A DNA stretch of 64,000 nucleotides from Bradyrhizobium sp. 170 (GCF_023101085.1 NZ_CP064703.1:1302001-1366000), one strand, 5' to 3'; counted from the stretch's first letter, positions 10,499 to 19,141 are shown. Program-made: numbers and translations. Notes: generated from the letters alone by a model not told the origin.

Positions 10499-10876
10499 CT
10501 ATAGGCCGCGTTGCGCGTCCCAGTACGTAGGCGTCCCATAATACTGATGGGTGCGCGCTTCCCAGTCTCTATCCTGCCAGGAGTCATCACTGAACTCAGG
10601 CGCATCCTTGAGCTGTTGCTCGGTGATACTGGTTCGAAAACCACCAAGCGACGTATCATATGTCAGAGCGCCCCAGGGGATCGGGTAATGGCTGTGGCCT
10701 AACCCAACAAATCCGCCAAAGCTCATGACGGCATAGGCCACCCGACCCGACACCTTGTCGATAATGAGGTGATCAATCTCACCGATATTCTTTCCACCTG
10801 CTTCATAAACCTCGGTTCCATGAATGTCTTCGCTTGAGATGCATTGATGATCCGGATGGGCTGTTGCGCGGGCCAT
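10499..10876 (-). CDS. PRC-barrel domain protein
   Basis: 125 residues from the ATG at 10876, chosen over the upstream ATG at 10891 because GGGAG lies 6 nt before it. The PRC-barrel core reads GTEVYEAGGKNIGEIDHLIIDKVSGRVAYAVMSFGGFVGLGHSHYPIPWGAL, followed by an acidic, aromatic tail. PRC-barrel proteins of this sort are soluble and often linked to stress in rhizobia. An EcfG-like promoter lies upstream (10911-10935), which supports a general stress role. Its biochemical function is unknown. Confidence 0.85.
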   Translation of the reverse strand: MARATAHPDHQCISSEDIHGTEVYEAGGKNIGEIDHLIIDKVSGRVAYAVMSFGGFVGLGHSHYPIPWGALTYDTSLGGFRTSITEQQLKDAPEFSDDSWQDRDWEARTHQYYGTPTYWDAQRGL

Positions 10877-10910
10877 GGCTATCTCCCTCATTAGTTGGTT
10901 TTGTCCACTT

Positions 10911-10935
10911 AACTCCGCCGCTAAAGGGTCGTTCC
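10911..10935 (-). promoter_or_regulatory. EcfG-type (general stress) promoter candidate for PRC-barrel gene
   Basis: On the minus strand GGAAC (10935-10931), 16 bp, then AGTT (10914-10911). The alphaproteobacterial EcfG consensus is GGAAC-N16/17-CGTT (established knowledge), so one base differs. Distance to the chosen ATG is about 35 bp. Confidence 0.55.
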
Positions 10936-11098
10936 TAGCAAAGTAATTCTGAAATCCGATTTCGGTCCCGCGGCCGTGCGTTGCAGGGGCGTGACAATCG
11001 AGAGCCTCCGGTTTTTACGCCGGGGATTCTCTTGGGTTCTAATTCGATCTCTAATTTCTACCTAACAATACAGCTATAGAATTCGTTCTCCGGCTCAA

Positions 11099-12004
11099 TC
11101 ACCCCTGTCTGGCAGAAGCCAGCACAATCTCTATGTCCCTCGGCTCAATGCCGAGAGCGTCAAAACCGGGATGCCTGCCAGAGGCGACGTTGTCCTGGGT
11201 CATAAGCTCGACCTGGTTCGATGTGACGGGAGTAGCAGGTAAGAATTCACCGGCAAAAGCGAGCATCTTCCACACGGTAATGGGCATTGGCGCGAGGACG
11301 CGCCGGATATTCAGGTAATTGCAGATCGCCTGAAGCAATTCCCTGTAGGTGTAGGTGTTGGGACCGGCTAACTCGTAAATCATTGCCGGCTCGGCGGCGT
11401 TGAAACAGCGCGCAATCGCCTCCCCAACGTCTTCCACATACGCGGGCTGAAGCGCAGTCTGACCGCGTCCGAACATCGGAAAGACGGGAAACATCCGTAG
11501 CATCTTCATGAGCGGGATTAGAAATGCATCATCCGGCCCAAACATTGCTGAAGGACGGATAATCGTCGCCCCGGAGAACGCAGCCCGTACCGCGGACTCG
11601 CCCTCGCCCCGGCTTCGAATGTAGGACGAGTGTGACTGCGCATCGGCGCCAATTCCGGAAACGTGGGCCAGGCGCTGCACGCCTGATCCTCGTGAATATT
11701 TTGCCACTCTCGCAGCAGCTTCGACGTGCACGGAACGAAACGTGTCGCTGCCGCGCTCGACATAGAGGCTTACGGCGTTGACGACAGCGAAAGCGCCAGC
11801 GACAGCGCTAATCACCGATCCATCGTAGCCGACATCGGCTTTAACAACCTCCAGTCTCGATGACCTATCGCGAAAGACCTGAGCTCCCCGCTCTGGATGC
11901 CGTGACGCAACCCTGACCTCGAAACCGTGGTCCAAAAGGTGTTGTACGACGCGCCGGCCCAAAAAGCCGGTACCGCCAAAGACAGTCACTTTTCGGCTAG
12001 TCAT
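11099..12004 (-). CDS. NAD(P)-binding SDR-like protein (NDUFA9/NmrA type)
   Basis: 301 residues. The N-terminal nucleotide-binding motif is VTVFGGTGFLGRRVVQHLL, followed by RVASRHPE, typical of atypical extended SDRs such as the complex I NDUFA9 subunit family and NmrA-like proteins. The usual YxxxK is replaced by a YIRSRGEGE context, as in these non-catalytic relatives. It may bind NADPH as a sensor, a quinone-linked accessory protein or a reductase; the sequence does not decide. Gene neighbours are small stress-type genes in the same direction. Confidence 0.75.
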   Translation of the reverse strand: MTSRKVTVFGGTGFLGRRVVQHLLDHGFEVRVASRHPERGAQVFRDRSSRLEVVKADVGYDGSVISAVAGAFAVVNAVSLYVERGSDTFRSVHVEAAARVAKYSRGSGVQRLAHVSGIGADAQSHSSYIRSRGEGESAVRAAFSGATIIRPSAMFGPDDAFLIPLMKMLRMFPVFPMFGRGQTALQPAYVEDVGEAIARCFNAAEPAMIYELAGPNTYTYRELLQAICNYLNIRRVLAPMPITVWKMLAFAGEFLPATPVTSNQVELMTQDNVASGRHPGFDALGIEPRDIEIVLASARQG

Positions 12005-12090
12005 CCCGGTTCAACCCGACTGCAAGCTTGACTCGACGACTCCGCACCGCCTCGGCGTGATAGCCGCCGCGAAAGGTTTCCTCCGCTGCT

Positions 12091-12324
12091 TCACGAGCGA
12101 TCGCGAAGATCGGTCACACCTTCTTTTTGAGCGCAGTGGTCGCAGCAATAATAGGTGCCATTCTTTTCCAGGCCGTGTCCGACAATGCGCGTTCCACAAT
12201 GCTCGCACGCCGGCGCCAAGGCGTGAATTGCGCACTCGAAACTATCGAACGTGTGCGTTTTGCCGTTCATCACAACCTGAAACGCCTTGTCGTAGTCATT
12301 GCCGCAGGTTTCGCATGTCGCCAT
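12091..12324 (-). CDS. Small Cys-rich zinc-ribbon / metallothionein-like protein
   Basis: 77 residues from the ATG at 12324 (AAGGAGG six bases before it). Cysteine pairs occur in MATCETCGNDYD, FECAIH, ACEHCGTR and YYCCDHCAQKEG, with histidines between. The YYC-x3-C element recalls prokaryotic metallothionein and TRASH-like metal-binding proteins. Likely a cytoplasmic metal-binding protein. Its role is unknown. Confidence 0.75.
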   Translation of the reverse strand: MATCETCGNDYDKAFQVVMNGKTHTFDSFECAIHALAPACEHCGTRIVGHGLEKNGTYYCCDHCAQKEGVTDLRDRS

Positions 12325-12422
12325 TTTTTCCTCCTTCACGCCGCACGGCGTTGCGAGTTCGAACTGCCCTTGACCAACCTGGCGCGTTGAACTGCCGGCG
12401 GCGAGACTTCCTCCTGCAGTTC

Positions 12423-12629
12423 CTATTCGACACCAGCCTTTTTGCGCATCTCGTCAATGAGCTTGGACGCCTCCGCCTTGGTGAGGTCCTTTCTGAAGGT
12501 AAGAGGCTGTTGTGCCTGTTCTGACAGGGTCTGCAGGTAAGACGCTTGGGCGTCGGTCATCGGCCCGTCCCCTGACACCCAATCGTCGGGGGACTTACGA
12601 ATGTTGGCAGCGCTTTCCTTGTTACTCAT
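12423..12629 (-). CDS. DUF3072 family protein, stress-promoter associated
   Basis: 68 residues. The pattern GPMTDAQASYLQTLSEQA followed by LTKAEASKLIDEMRKK is the DUF3072 signature: a short polar protein with a SAP/Lsr2-like helix pair that could contact nucleic acid. The start has GAGGAG seven bases upstream. A textbook EcfG promoter precedes it (12650-12674), so it is probably induced in the general stress response. Molecular function is unknown. Confidence 0.85.
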   Translation of the reverse strand: MSNKESAANIRKSPDDWVSGDGPMTDAQASYLQTLSEQAQQPLTFRKDLTKAEASKLIDEMRKKAGVE

Positions 12630-12649
12630 GGCTGTCTCCTCGCGCTGAA

Positions 12650-12674
12650 AACGGACGAGTTCACTAATTGTTCC
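12650..12674 (-). promoter_or_regulatory. EcfG-type general stress promoter for DUF3072 gene
   Basis: Minus strand: GGAAC at 12674-12670, 16-bp spacer, CGTT at 12653-12650, exactly the GGAAC-N16/17-CGTT consensus of alphaproteobacterial EcfG sigma factors. It lies 21 bp before the ATG. Confidence 0.8.
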
Positions 12675-12786
12675 TACGCGAGGGCTACGTTTGCATCAGC
12701 CGCGCGAATGACCCAAGGAGGAGATGCGCCCCGTGCGGCTTTGATCGATCGCCGCCGCTGTCACGGTGCCGCCCGTCAAGTTGCGG

Positions 12787-13849
12787 TTAGCCCATTCCGG
12801 CCGAGTAGTTGAGCGGCACATAGGTGTATGTTCTCTCGCCGTCGCGGCGCACTTGGCCGAGACCCGGAAACGAGATATGCGCTCCGCCGATCAGGTAGCC
12901 TTGGTCTGCCGCATCAGCGAATTGGCGCCAGTGCTCTCGTTCGGCGTCGGCGACGTCCACGTCATAGCCGATCGTAACGGCAGGGCTGTCGAACTGCACC
13001 GCGGCCACATGGACGATGTCGCCCCAGAGCAGCAGTCGCTGTCCCTTGCTCTCGACCATATACATGGTGTGTCCGGGCGTGTGGCCATAGGCGGCGCGCG
13101 CCCGCACGCCGGCGACGAGATCGGTATCGCCGTCGAATACGGCGAGCTTGCTGGTGCGCATGTACGGGGTGAGCGATGCGATGGCAGCCTGAAAGAACCG
13201 CTTCGCGTCGGCGGGGGCCGCTTGCATATTGGATTCGCTCAGCCAGTAATCGGTATCCCGTCTGTTGACGCGCACGACCGCGTTCGGAAATGTGAGTTCC
13301 TGTCCCGTCATCAGGCCGCCGATGTGGTCGGCATGCAAATGCGTGAGATAGACTTCGTCGACCTGCTCCGGCTGATAACCGGCCGCGCGGAGGTTGCTTG
13401 CAAGGTGGCCTGCGCCCGGTCCGAGCAATGATCCGGCGCCGGCATCGATCAAGATCAGCTTGCTGCCGGTATTCACCAAAAAAGAATTGTGGGACGTCTC
13501 GACGACATCGGCGAGATAGCCGCGCTTCAGTGCGGCTTCGATTTGAGCGGCATCGCCACGCAGCAACCTGGTTGCCGGGAGCCTGTTGCTGCCATCCGAG
13601 AGCACTGTCACTTCGAAATCGCCGAGCATCAGCCGATAGAACGCAGGCGCCTGACGTCTGACCATCGGCACGGCTGCGAATGACGGTGCGTGCCGGCATG
13701 AAACAAGCCGTGCAAAGGCAACTCGCTGCCAGAAAAAGGCGGCGTGTGACGTTTACGCCGCCAGCCTGATCGGTTGGCTGCACACGGCCTGAGTCGCGTG
13801 CTGCGTCGAACAAGCGATCGAGGGTCGGGCGAGATGTCTGTTCTGCCAT
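12787..13849 (-). CDS. Metallo-beta-lactamase-fold hydrolase with apparent frameshift after the signal peptide
   Basis: The catalytic frame (12787-13671 and open further upstream) gives an MBL-fold hydrolase with THLHADHIGG (HxHxDH), the GHTPGH metal ligand loop and a C-terminal GGAHISFPGLG. Secreted relatives begin with a signal peptide then AAxPMVRxQAPxFYRxMLGDFEVT. Here PMVRRQAPAFYRLMLGDFEVT is in one frame. A good ribosome site (GAGAGG) with ATG at 13849 and the signal-like TRRLFLAASCLCTACFMPAR are in another. A single indel around 13675-13720 would join them; the catalytic frame reads FAAVPMVRR just there. Either a sequencing error, a fresh mutation, or use of an internal start giving a cytoplasmic 294-residue form. 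Confidence 0.75.
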
Positions 13850-13991
13850 GGAACGTTCCTCTCAATCATGGTGGCGACCCGTTTCATTGAGCCGCGGAAC
13901 CTGCCGCTCTGCCGGCAACGGCATCGCTGTGGACGCTGCGGCGGCAGGAGCCGCGAGCTTTGTTTGGGCCGCGCTGCGACATGTGGTTATG

Positions 13992-14013
13992 ATAGTATAA
14001 TTATTATGGCTAT
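13992..14013. promoter_or_regulatory. AT-rich promoter/operator in the MBL-marR divergent region
   Basis: Contains TATAAT (13996-14001, plus strand) inside an imperfect dyad bounded by ATAG and CTAT. It is the only strongly AT-rich stretch between the divergent MBL hydrolase and MarR genes, as expected for a MarR operator over its own promoter. Weak evidence. Confidence 0.4.
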
Positions 14014-14048
14014 ATACATTCCATCCGATCCGGCATAACCATGCGCGC

Positions 14049-14564
14049 ATGGGTGCGCGGATGAGGAATGGCCGACCGAAGAAACCAGTGAAGGGTGATG
14101 CGCAACGGTGGGCAGAGCTGGCCGACTGTATGCTCGTCATCGCGCGCGAAATCCAGTTTCGCGGCTACAAGGACCCGCGGGCGGTGTCACTCACCGCAAC
14201 CGAGGGGATGGTCATGCGGTACATGCAGGACCATCCGATCGCCGCCCCCAAGCAGATCGCCGCAGCCGTTGGACTCCAGCGCAGCAATCTTTCGACGCTC
14301 ATGGCCGGCCTCGAGAGGAGGGGTCTGATCGAGCGCACCATGTCGGAAGGCGATCGGCGCGGCGTCACGGTCCGCCTCACGGAGGCCGGACGCCGCAATT
14401 ATATGATCGTCCGGCGCGAATGGGCGGCTGCGGTCGCCAAGGCAGCAGAAAATGACACGCGCGGCCTGGAGGGGACCTTAGGCCTGCTCAAGGACATTGC
14501 GGCTGGTCTCATCGCGATGCGACCAGAAACGCCAGGCCGGGACATGAGCCGCGCGGAAGCGTGA
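14049..14564 (+). CDS. MarR-family transcriptional regulator
   Basis: 171 residues. The winged helix spans about 50-125: LTATEGMVMRYMQDHP, PKQIAAAVGLQRSNLSTLMAGLERRGLIERTMSEGDRRGVTVRLTEAGRR, where the DRR wing is the family signature. Divergent from the MBL-fold hydrolase, so it may repress that gene; the ligand is unknown. Several in-frame ATGs (14049, 14061) make the exact start uncertain. Confidence 0.88.
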   Translation: MGARMRNGRPKKPVKGDAQRWAELADCMLVIAREIQFRGYKDPRAVSLTATEGMVMRYMQDHPIAAPKQIAAAVGLQRSNLSTLMAGLERRGLIERTMSEGDRRGVTVRLTEAGRRNYMIVRREWAAAVAKAAENDTRGLEGTLGLLKDIAAGLIAMRPETPGRDMSRAEA

Positions 14565-14626
14565 CACGACACGGGACTCCGTGTTCGTTCGACCCACGAT
14601 TGAACGACCGGCGACAGGATCGGCAT

Positions 14627-15826
14627 TCAGCCGTGATACGCAAACAGCTCGATTGGGTCGTTGAAGCCGCGGACCGGATGTTCGCCGACGTGTTCGAGAT
14701 CGAAATCGCGTTCGACGAAGTCGGCAAACGCGCGGGACAGCAGCACCGTTCTGCCCAGTTGTTTGGTGAGGGTTTCGAGACGCGAAGCCATGTTGACAGC
14801 AGGGCCGATGACGGTGAAGTCGAGCCGGCTGCGCGACCCGATATTGCCGTACATGACGTCTCCGACGTGGACGCCGATGCCGTAATTCAGCGGCGCACGA
14901 CCGGTTTCGCCGTTCTTTTCGTTCAGGGCAACCATGGCCTGACGGGCCTCGGCCACGGCATGCAGCAGATTTGCGCAGGCTTGAGGCTGGCTGAGCGGAA
15001 AAATGGCGAGCAGGCCGTCGCCGATGAATTTCAGAATTTCCCCGCCATGTCGCGCAATCGGCTCCGACATCGCGTCGAAATAGCCGTTGAGAAGATCAAT
15101 GACGTCATCGCGCGGCCAGTTGTCGGAAATCTTGGTGAAATCACGGAGATCGCAGATCATGATGGCGGCGCGTACCGTCGTCCCGCTTCCGCGCCTGGTG
15201 GCGCCGGCCAGAATGAGTTCGCCGGCATGCGACCCGACATAGGTTTCCAGCAGCGTTCGCGCCAGGCGATTCTTCATACGGATTTCGCTGACCAGCGCCA
15301 GAACCGGCAACAGCTTCAACAGGCGGGCGATGTGCGCGTTGTCGAAACCTCCCGGCCGGTCGGTTGCAAAAGTCACGATATGCCGCTTGCCGAGCGTATG
15401 GTACAGCGGCCACGCCACATAGTCGGTCAGGCCTTTCGCCCGCATCTCGTCATAGATGGCGTGCTTGCGGCCCAGCGATGGATCGCGTTCGAGATTCTCG
15501 CGCACCTCGGTGGCACCGTCATGGATTTCGTTGGCGGGACTACCGATGAATTCGGATCGCTCCCTGACATCGTAGTCAACTCGCGCAAGCTCGGCCTCGC
15601 GCATCCCGTCGGCCCACATGATCCGGGCGCCGAGCCATTGCGGATGATGGATCAGGAGATGAAGCGTCGCCCGCTTGACGGGAATGCCGGCTCGCTGGAG
15701 CCGGAGACACAGCTCGGCGAAAATATTGTCAATGAAGCGCTCATCGCGTGTGTCATTTGTCAGCCAGTGCACAAGGTCGCCGTCGGAATGCGCAGGGACG
15801 GGATCGATGTTTGGCGGCGCGTTCAT
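14627..15826 (-). CDS. Class III adenylate/guanylate cyclase
   Basis: 399 residues from ATG 15826, preferred over the upstream in-frame ATG at 15895 because GGGAGC lies five bases before it. Residues about 1-200 are a sensor-like region without membrane helices. The C-terminal cyclase domain carries the metal/nucleotide motif IMICDLRDFTKISD, then GGEILKFIGDGLLAIFP and NYGIGVHVGDVMYGNIGS, with both metal-binding Asp residues kept. It makes cyclic AMP from ATP most likely. It is convergent with the marR gene. Rhizobia carry many such cyclases with undefined inputs. Confidence 0.87.
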   Translation of the reverse strand: MNAPPNIDPVPAHSDGDLVHWLTNDTRDERFIDNIFAELCLRLQRAGIPVKRATLHLLIHHPQWLGARIMWADGMREAELARVDYDVRERSEFIGSPANEIHDGATEVRENLERDPSLGRKHAIYDEMRAKGLTDYVAWPLYHTLGKRHIVTFATDRPGGFDNAHIARLLKLLPVLALVSEIRMKNRLARTLLETYVGSHAGELILAGATRRGSGTTVRAAIMICDLRDFTKISDNWPRDDVIDLLNGYFDAMSEPIARHGGEILKFIGDGLLAIFPLSQPQACANLLHAVAEARQAMVALNEKNGETGRAPLNYGIGVHVGDVMYGNIGSRSRLDFTVIGPAVNMASRLETLTKQLGRTVLLSRAFADFVERDFDLEHVGEHPVRGFNDPIELFAYHG

Positions 15827-15987
15827 ATCTTGCTCCCGGGCGGTGACCTGGATCGACGGTACAGGATATGTCGTGTCTCCGCTCGGCGACGTCAACGGGA
15901 GTCCGCCGCAATCTGCTTGCGCATATCGAAGCGATCTTGACCTCGGTGTTCAACAAACCGGTCCTGATAAAGGAGGCAGACCCACCT

Positions 15988-16341
15988 TCAGCCAACCAGG
16001 GTCAAAAGGTTTCCGGCAGCGTCTTCGAAATGCGCGAGCGTGCCACCCCATTCCTGCTTTTCAGGTGGAGCAGTAAAGTGCACGCCCTTCGCCACAAGTT
16101 CGGAATACGTGGCTTGAATATCCTCGACTTCTATCGAACACCCCACGTAGCGGCCTGCAAGGTCTCGCTCCTTACGGTCTTCCTCTGAAGACACGTCTTC
16201 GACAATCAACACGGGACCGAGATCAAATCCGATCGCCTTGTTCTCGTGCTCCCACAGTATATCCAATCCTAGAATTTGAGCGTAGAACTTCCTGGCGGCT
16301 GCCAGCTCGGTCACGAGCACCCTGACATAACGCATGCGCAT
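15988..16341 (-). CDS. VOC-family (glyoxalase-like) protein 2
   Basis: 117 residues from the ATG at 16341, chosen because GGAGG precedes it by five bases. A single glyoxalase/bleomycin-resistance fold: MRYVRVLVTELAAARKFYAQILGLDILWE, then HFEDAAGNLLTLVG with the C-terminal metal Glu. It starts 24 bp after the stop of the other VOC gene. VOC proteins are metal-dependent lyases, dioxygenases or binding proteins; the reaction is not deducible. Confidence 0.82.
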   Translation of the reverse strand: MRMRYVRVLVTELAAARKFYAQILGLDILWEHENKAIGFDLGPVLIVEDVSSEEDRKERDLAGRYVGCSIEVEDIQATYSELVAKGVHFTAPPEKQEWGGTLAHFEDAAGNLLTLVG

Positions 16342-16365
16342 CGACGCCTCCAACGATTGGAGCTC

Positions 16366-16761
16366 TTACTTTCCTTCGATCATTTCGACGAGCTGAATGA
16401 GATTGCCGCATGTATCATCAAAGACGGCCATTCTGACCGTGCCTGCGTCCATCGGCTCGACTGTGAATTCGACACCAAGCTGGCGCAATCTCTCGAACTC
16501 CTTCTTGAGGTCATCCACTTTGAAGGACACGGCAGGAATCCCATCGTTCACGAGCGCAGATTTGAATGGCCCGGCGGCAGGGTGCTCGCTCGGCTCGAGC
16601 AGGAGCTCGGTTCCTTCCGGTGCCTCCTTCGACACGACGGTCAACCAGCGATGCGCGCCCATCGGGATATCGTGCTTGACGATGAAGCCCAGCTTCTCCG
16701 TGTAGAAACTCAAGGCTTTGGCCTGATCGTCAACCAAAACGCTCATGACATAGATCCTCAT
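16366..16761 (-). CDS. VOC-family (glyoxalase-like) protein 1
   Basis: 131 residues from the ATG at 16761, which overlaps the ArsR stop as ATGA and has GGGAG upstream. VOC fold: MRIYVMSVLVDDQAKALSFYTEKLGF, VDDLKKEFERLRQLGVEF, VFDDTCGNLIQLVE. Coupled to and presumably controlled by the ArsR protein. ArsR-VOC pairs are common in alphaproteobacteria and often respond to electrophiles; that role is inference here. Confidence 0.86.
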   Translation of the reverse strand: MRIYVMSVLVDDQAKALSFYTEKLGFIVKHDIPMGAHRWLTVVSKEAPEGTELLLEPSEHPAAGPFKSALVNDGIPAVSFKVDDLKKEFERLRQLGVEFTVEPMDAGTVRMAVFDDTCGNLIQLVEMIEGK

Positions 16762-17096
16762 GTCGCACTCCCTTTTTTCAGATGCTTGTTGAGCCAGGCA
16801 GCGGCTGCCTTTCGCAGGGGCGCATTGTCGAAGGTGTGCATTTTGGTGCGCCCGCTCCAATGCGTCTGGACAAGTCCAGCCTTCTCCAGCATGTCGAGGT
16901 GCTGCGAGATCGTTTGTCGCGACAGGCTTCTGCCATCCTCTGCAAACGACGAAGCGCAGATCTCAAACAACGACTGCCCGGGACGCTTCGCCAGGCGATC
17001 AAGGATGCGCCGGCGCAAGGGATCACCGAGCGCCTTGAAGACATTGTCGAGCTGGTCGTCGTCCACGCCAAATAACATGCAGTAATTTGACTGCAT
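16758..17096 (-). CDS. ArsR-family transcriptional repressor
   Basis: 112 residues with the ArsR winged helix: QLDNVFKALGDPLRRRILDRLAKRPGQSLFEIC, then SLSRQTISQHLDMLEKAGLVQTHWSGRTKMHTF. No metal-site Cys cluster (no ELCVCDL), so it is not an arsenic or metal sensor of the classical kind. Start could be 17096 or 17078; both ATGs lie inside a perfect inverted repeat (17073-17100), the likely operator. The stop overlaps the next gene's ATG. Confidence 0.88.
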   Translation of the reverse strand: MQSNYCMLFGVDDDQLDNVFKALGDPLRRRILDRLAKRPGQSLFEICASSFAEDGRSLSRQTISQHLDMLEKAGLVQTHWSGRTKMHTFDNAPLRKAAAAWLNKHLKKGSAT

Positions 17097-17100
17097 GTTA
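17073..17100. promoter_or_regulatory. Perfect palindromic operator at the ArsR start
   Basis: Arms TAACATGCAGT (17073-17083) and ACTGCATGTTA (17090-17100) are exact reverse complements around a 6-nt spacer. Eleven base pairs of perfect dyad at the start of a repressor gene is the expected form of an autoregulatory ArsR operator. Confidence 0.8.
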
Positions 17101-17124
17101 AGCTGCGCGTGAAAACCTGCGCGG

Positions 17125-18636
17125 CTACGCCGCGGCAGGCGGTCCGAACCAGGTGGTTAGCGCGTCAGCGAGTCCCAACTGGGCTGAATCACCCACCCAA
17201 GCCACATATCCATCGGGCCGGATCAGCACCGCGCCGGGAGCAGTGACCGTGCCAAACACCGGAACCTCCCACGCACCAGCGTATTTGGCGTCGATCAGCT
17301 TAACCCGATCCGCCCGTGGCGTGATGTCGAGGGCGCCGGGCTCACCGAGGTTGAGCAGCACCGGCCGGGCATCGTGCAGCAGGGTGAAGACCCGCAGCGG
17401 GCCATTGGCGGTGACGAGGTCGAGATCGGGCACGCGGCGTCCGAGCAGCGGATGTCCCTCGCCGAGGTCGTAATGAATGTCGAGGCCGGACATGTCAGCG
17501 GCTAACCGTTTGCGAGGCTCGTCCATGGGCAGCAGCTCGGAGATGGTCTCGCGCAGGGCGTTGGTGCGGTCATCTGTGCGGAGCAGCGCGACTTGCGCCA
17601 TCGTGTTGCGCAGCACGCGGGCGGCGATCGGGTGCCGCTCGGCATGGTACGTATCGAGGAGGCTTGCCGGCGAGGTCTTCCTGACGACCTGGGCGAGCTT
17701 CCACCCCAGATTCACCGCATCCTGCACACCGAGGTTGAGGCCCTGTCCGCCCGCCGGGTAATGCACGTGTGCGGCGTCGCCGGCCAGCAGCACGCGTTCT
17801 TTGCGGTAGGAAGCTGCCTGCCGAGCCATATCGGTGAATCTCGAAATCCAGGTCGGACTGTGGATCCCGTAATCGGTCCCGTAGACGGCGATGAGCGCCT
17901 CGCTGAGATCGCGCAAAGTGGGTTCGCCGGCGGGCCCGACGTGCCGTTCGGTCACCATGACCCGTACCGGGCCTCGATCCATGTAGACCACTTCGCCGCC
18001 GCGGATCTCGTACTCCACCCGGCCGAAGCCATGGACGCCAAAGGCATTGCGGTGGATGCCCCATTTCGGCTCCTCGGCCAGTTCGACCTCGGCGATCAGG
18101 TTGCTGACGGTCGGATCCCATCCCGGGAACTCGATGCCGGCTGCCTTGCGGATCAGGCTGCGTCCTCCGTCGCAACCGACAACATACTCCGCCCGCAGCG
18201 ACTGGCCGTCGGACAGCTCGACATCCACGCCGGTATCGTCCTGCGCGATCCCGGTCACCTCAATTCCGCGATGGATCGTGACCACCAGCTCCCCGACCCA
18301 ACCGGCCAGGATGCGCTCGATATGGTTCTGCCACAGCCCGAGCCCGTAATTGTGCCTGGTGGGAAAGTCGCTGATGTCCAAAGCGATCCCGGCGAACGCA
18401 GCCACCTGCGCCACCTGTCCCTCCGAGAGGAACCGATCGGCGATGCCACGCTGATCGAGCACCTCGATCGTGCGCGCGTGCAGACCACCCGCGCGCGAGC
18501 CAGCGAGCTCCTGGCTGGCGCGCCGTTCGACAATGGCGACGTCGACGCCCGCCAACGCCAACTCGCCTGCCAACATCAGTCCCGTCGGACCTCCGCCGAC
18601 GATCGCCACCGCGCGCCTGGTCTTTGCCGCACCCAT
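17125..18636 (-). CDS. FAD-dependent aromatic monooxygenase (PheA/TfdB class)
   Basis: 503 residues from ATG 18636; a longer frame exists only with a TTG start at 18699. Group A flavin hydroxylase motifs are all present: GGGPTG Rossmann turn (14-19), VVGCDGGRSLIRKAAGI (DG motif) and LLAGDAAHVHYPAGGQGLNLGVQDAVNLGWKLA (GD motif). A C-terminal thioredoxin-like domain of the phenol-hydroxylase type follows and ends VLIRPDGYVAWVGD. It hydroxylates an aromatic or polyketide-like substrate using NAD(P)H and O2. It lies 28 bp upstream of the arsR-VOC genes, so the group may detoxify one compound. Confidence 0.88.
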   Translation of the reverse strand: MGAAKTRRAVAIVGGGPTGLMLAGELALAGVDVAIVERRASQELAGSRAGGLHARTIEVLDQRGIADRFLSEGQVAQVAAFAGIALDISDFPTRHNYGLGLWQNHIERILAGWVGELVVTIHRGIEVTGIAQDDTGVDVELSDGQSLRAEYVVGCDGGRSLIRKAAGIEFPGWDPTVSNLIAEVELAEEPKWGIHRNAFGVHGFGRVEYEIRGGEVVYMDRGPVRVMVTERHVGPAGEPTLRDLSEALIAVYGTDYGIHSPTWISRFTDMARQAASYRKERVLLAGDAAHVHYPAGGQGLNLGVQDAVNLGWKLAQVVRKTSPASLLDTYHAERHPIAARVLRNTMAQVALLRTDDRTNALRETISELLPMDEPRKRLAADMSGLDIHYDLGEGHPLLGRRVPDLDLVTANGPLRVFTLLHDARPVLLNLGEPGALDITPRADRVKLIDAKYAGAWEVPVFGTVTAPGAVLIRPDGYVAWVGDSAQLGLADALTTWFGPPAAA

Positions 18637-18865
18637 TTCGTCCGTCCGTAGCAATTGCTTCGGCCGGCGTTGTACGGGATGCCCGGGGTCTTGAAGCAAG
18701 CCCCTTGCGCGCTACATATCAGTGTGGGGAGATTGGTGTTCTGCGTTCCGGTTATTTCCGCGGTAGAGCTGAGAGTTACGGAAATGGTTTTGCGGTGCTG
18801 CCCTCTGGCCCGAAACCGACCTGTCGAACCGATCTGATGATGCAGTCGATGGGGTAGGGCGGACC

Positions 18866-19141
18866 TCAACCCCGGATCGCGTATGCCGTGATTGCTCCGA
18901 TCAGGAGCCAGAGAGCTATCCCGATAGCACATGCCAGACTCGGGCCGACACCAACGCGAAACGTTGACAGGCGCGTGAATGACCATGATGCCCCGAGGGT
19001 TTGAGATGCACCTATCGGGAGCACGCGAAGAAGCCCGAAGGAGAGGATTGGGAGGAGCCAGCTGGCTGTGAGGTACGCGGCCGACCAGAAAAGAAATTCG
19101 CCAAATAGCTCGACGATTATTCGTAGTACGAATTCACCCAT
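18866..19141 (-). CDS. Small membrane protein of unknown function
   Basis: 91 residues with two or three hydrophobic stretches (FLFWSAAYLTASWLLPILSFGLL and SLACAIGIALWLLIGAITAYAI). No family recognised. It lies after the P450-thioesterase genes in the same direction but about 70 bp away. Confidence 0.5.
   Translation of the reverse strand: MGEFVLRIIVELFGEFLFWSAAYLTASWLLPILSFGLLRVLPIGASQTLGASWSFTRLSTFRVGVGPSLACAIGIALWLLIGAITAYAIRG

Noticed and set aside
14561..15940. Plus-strand frame of 459 codons opposite the cyclase
   Set aside because: Shadow of the class III cyclase, whose metal-binding motifs are on the minus strand.
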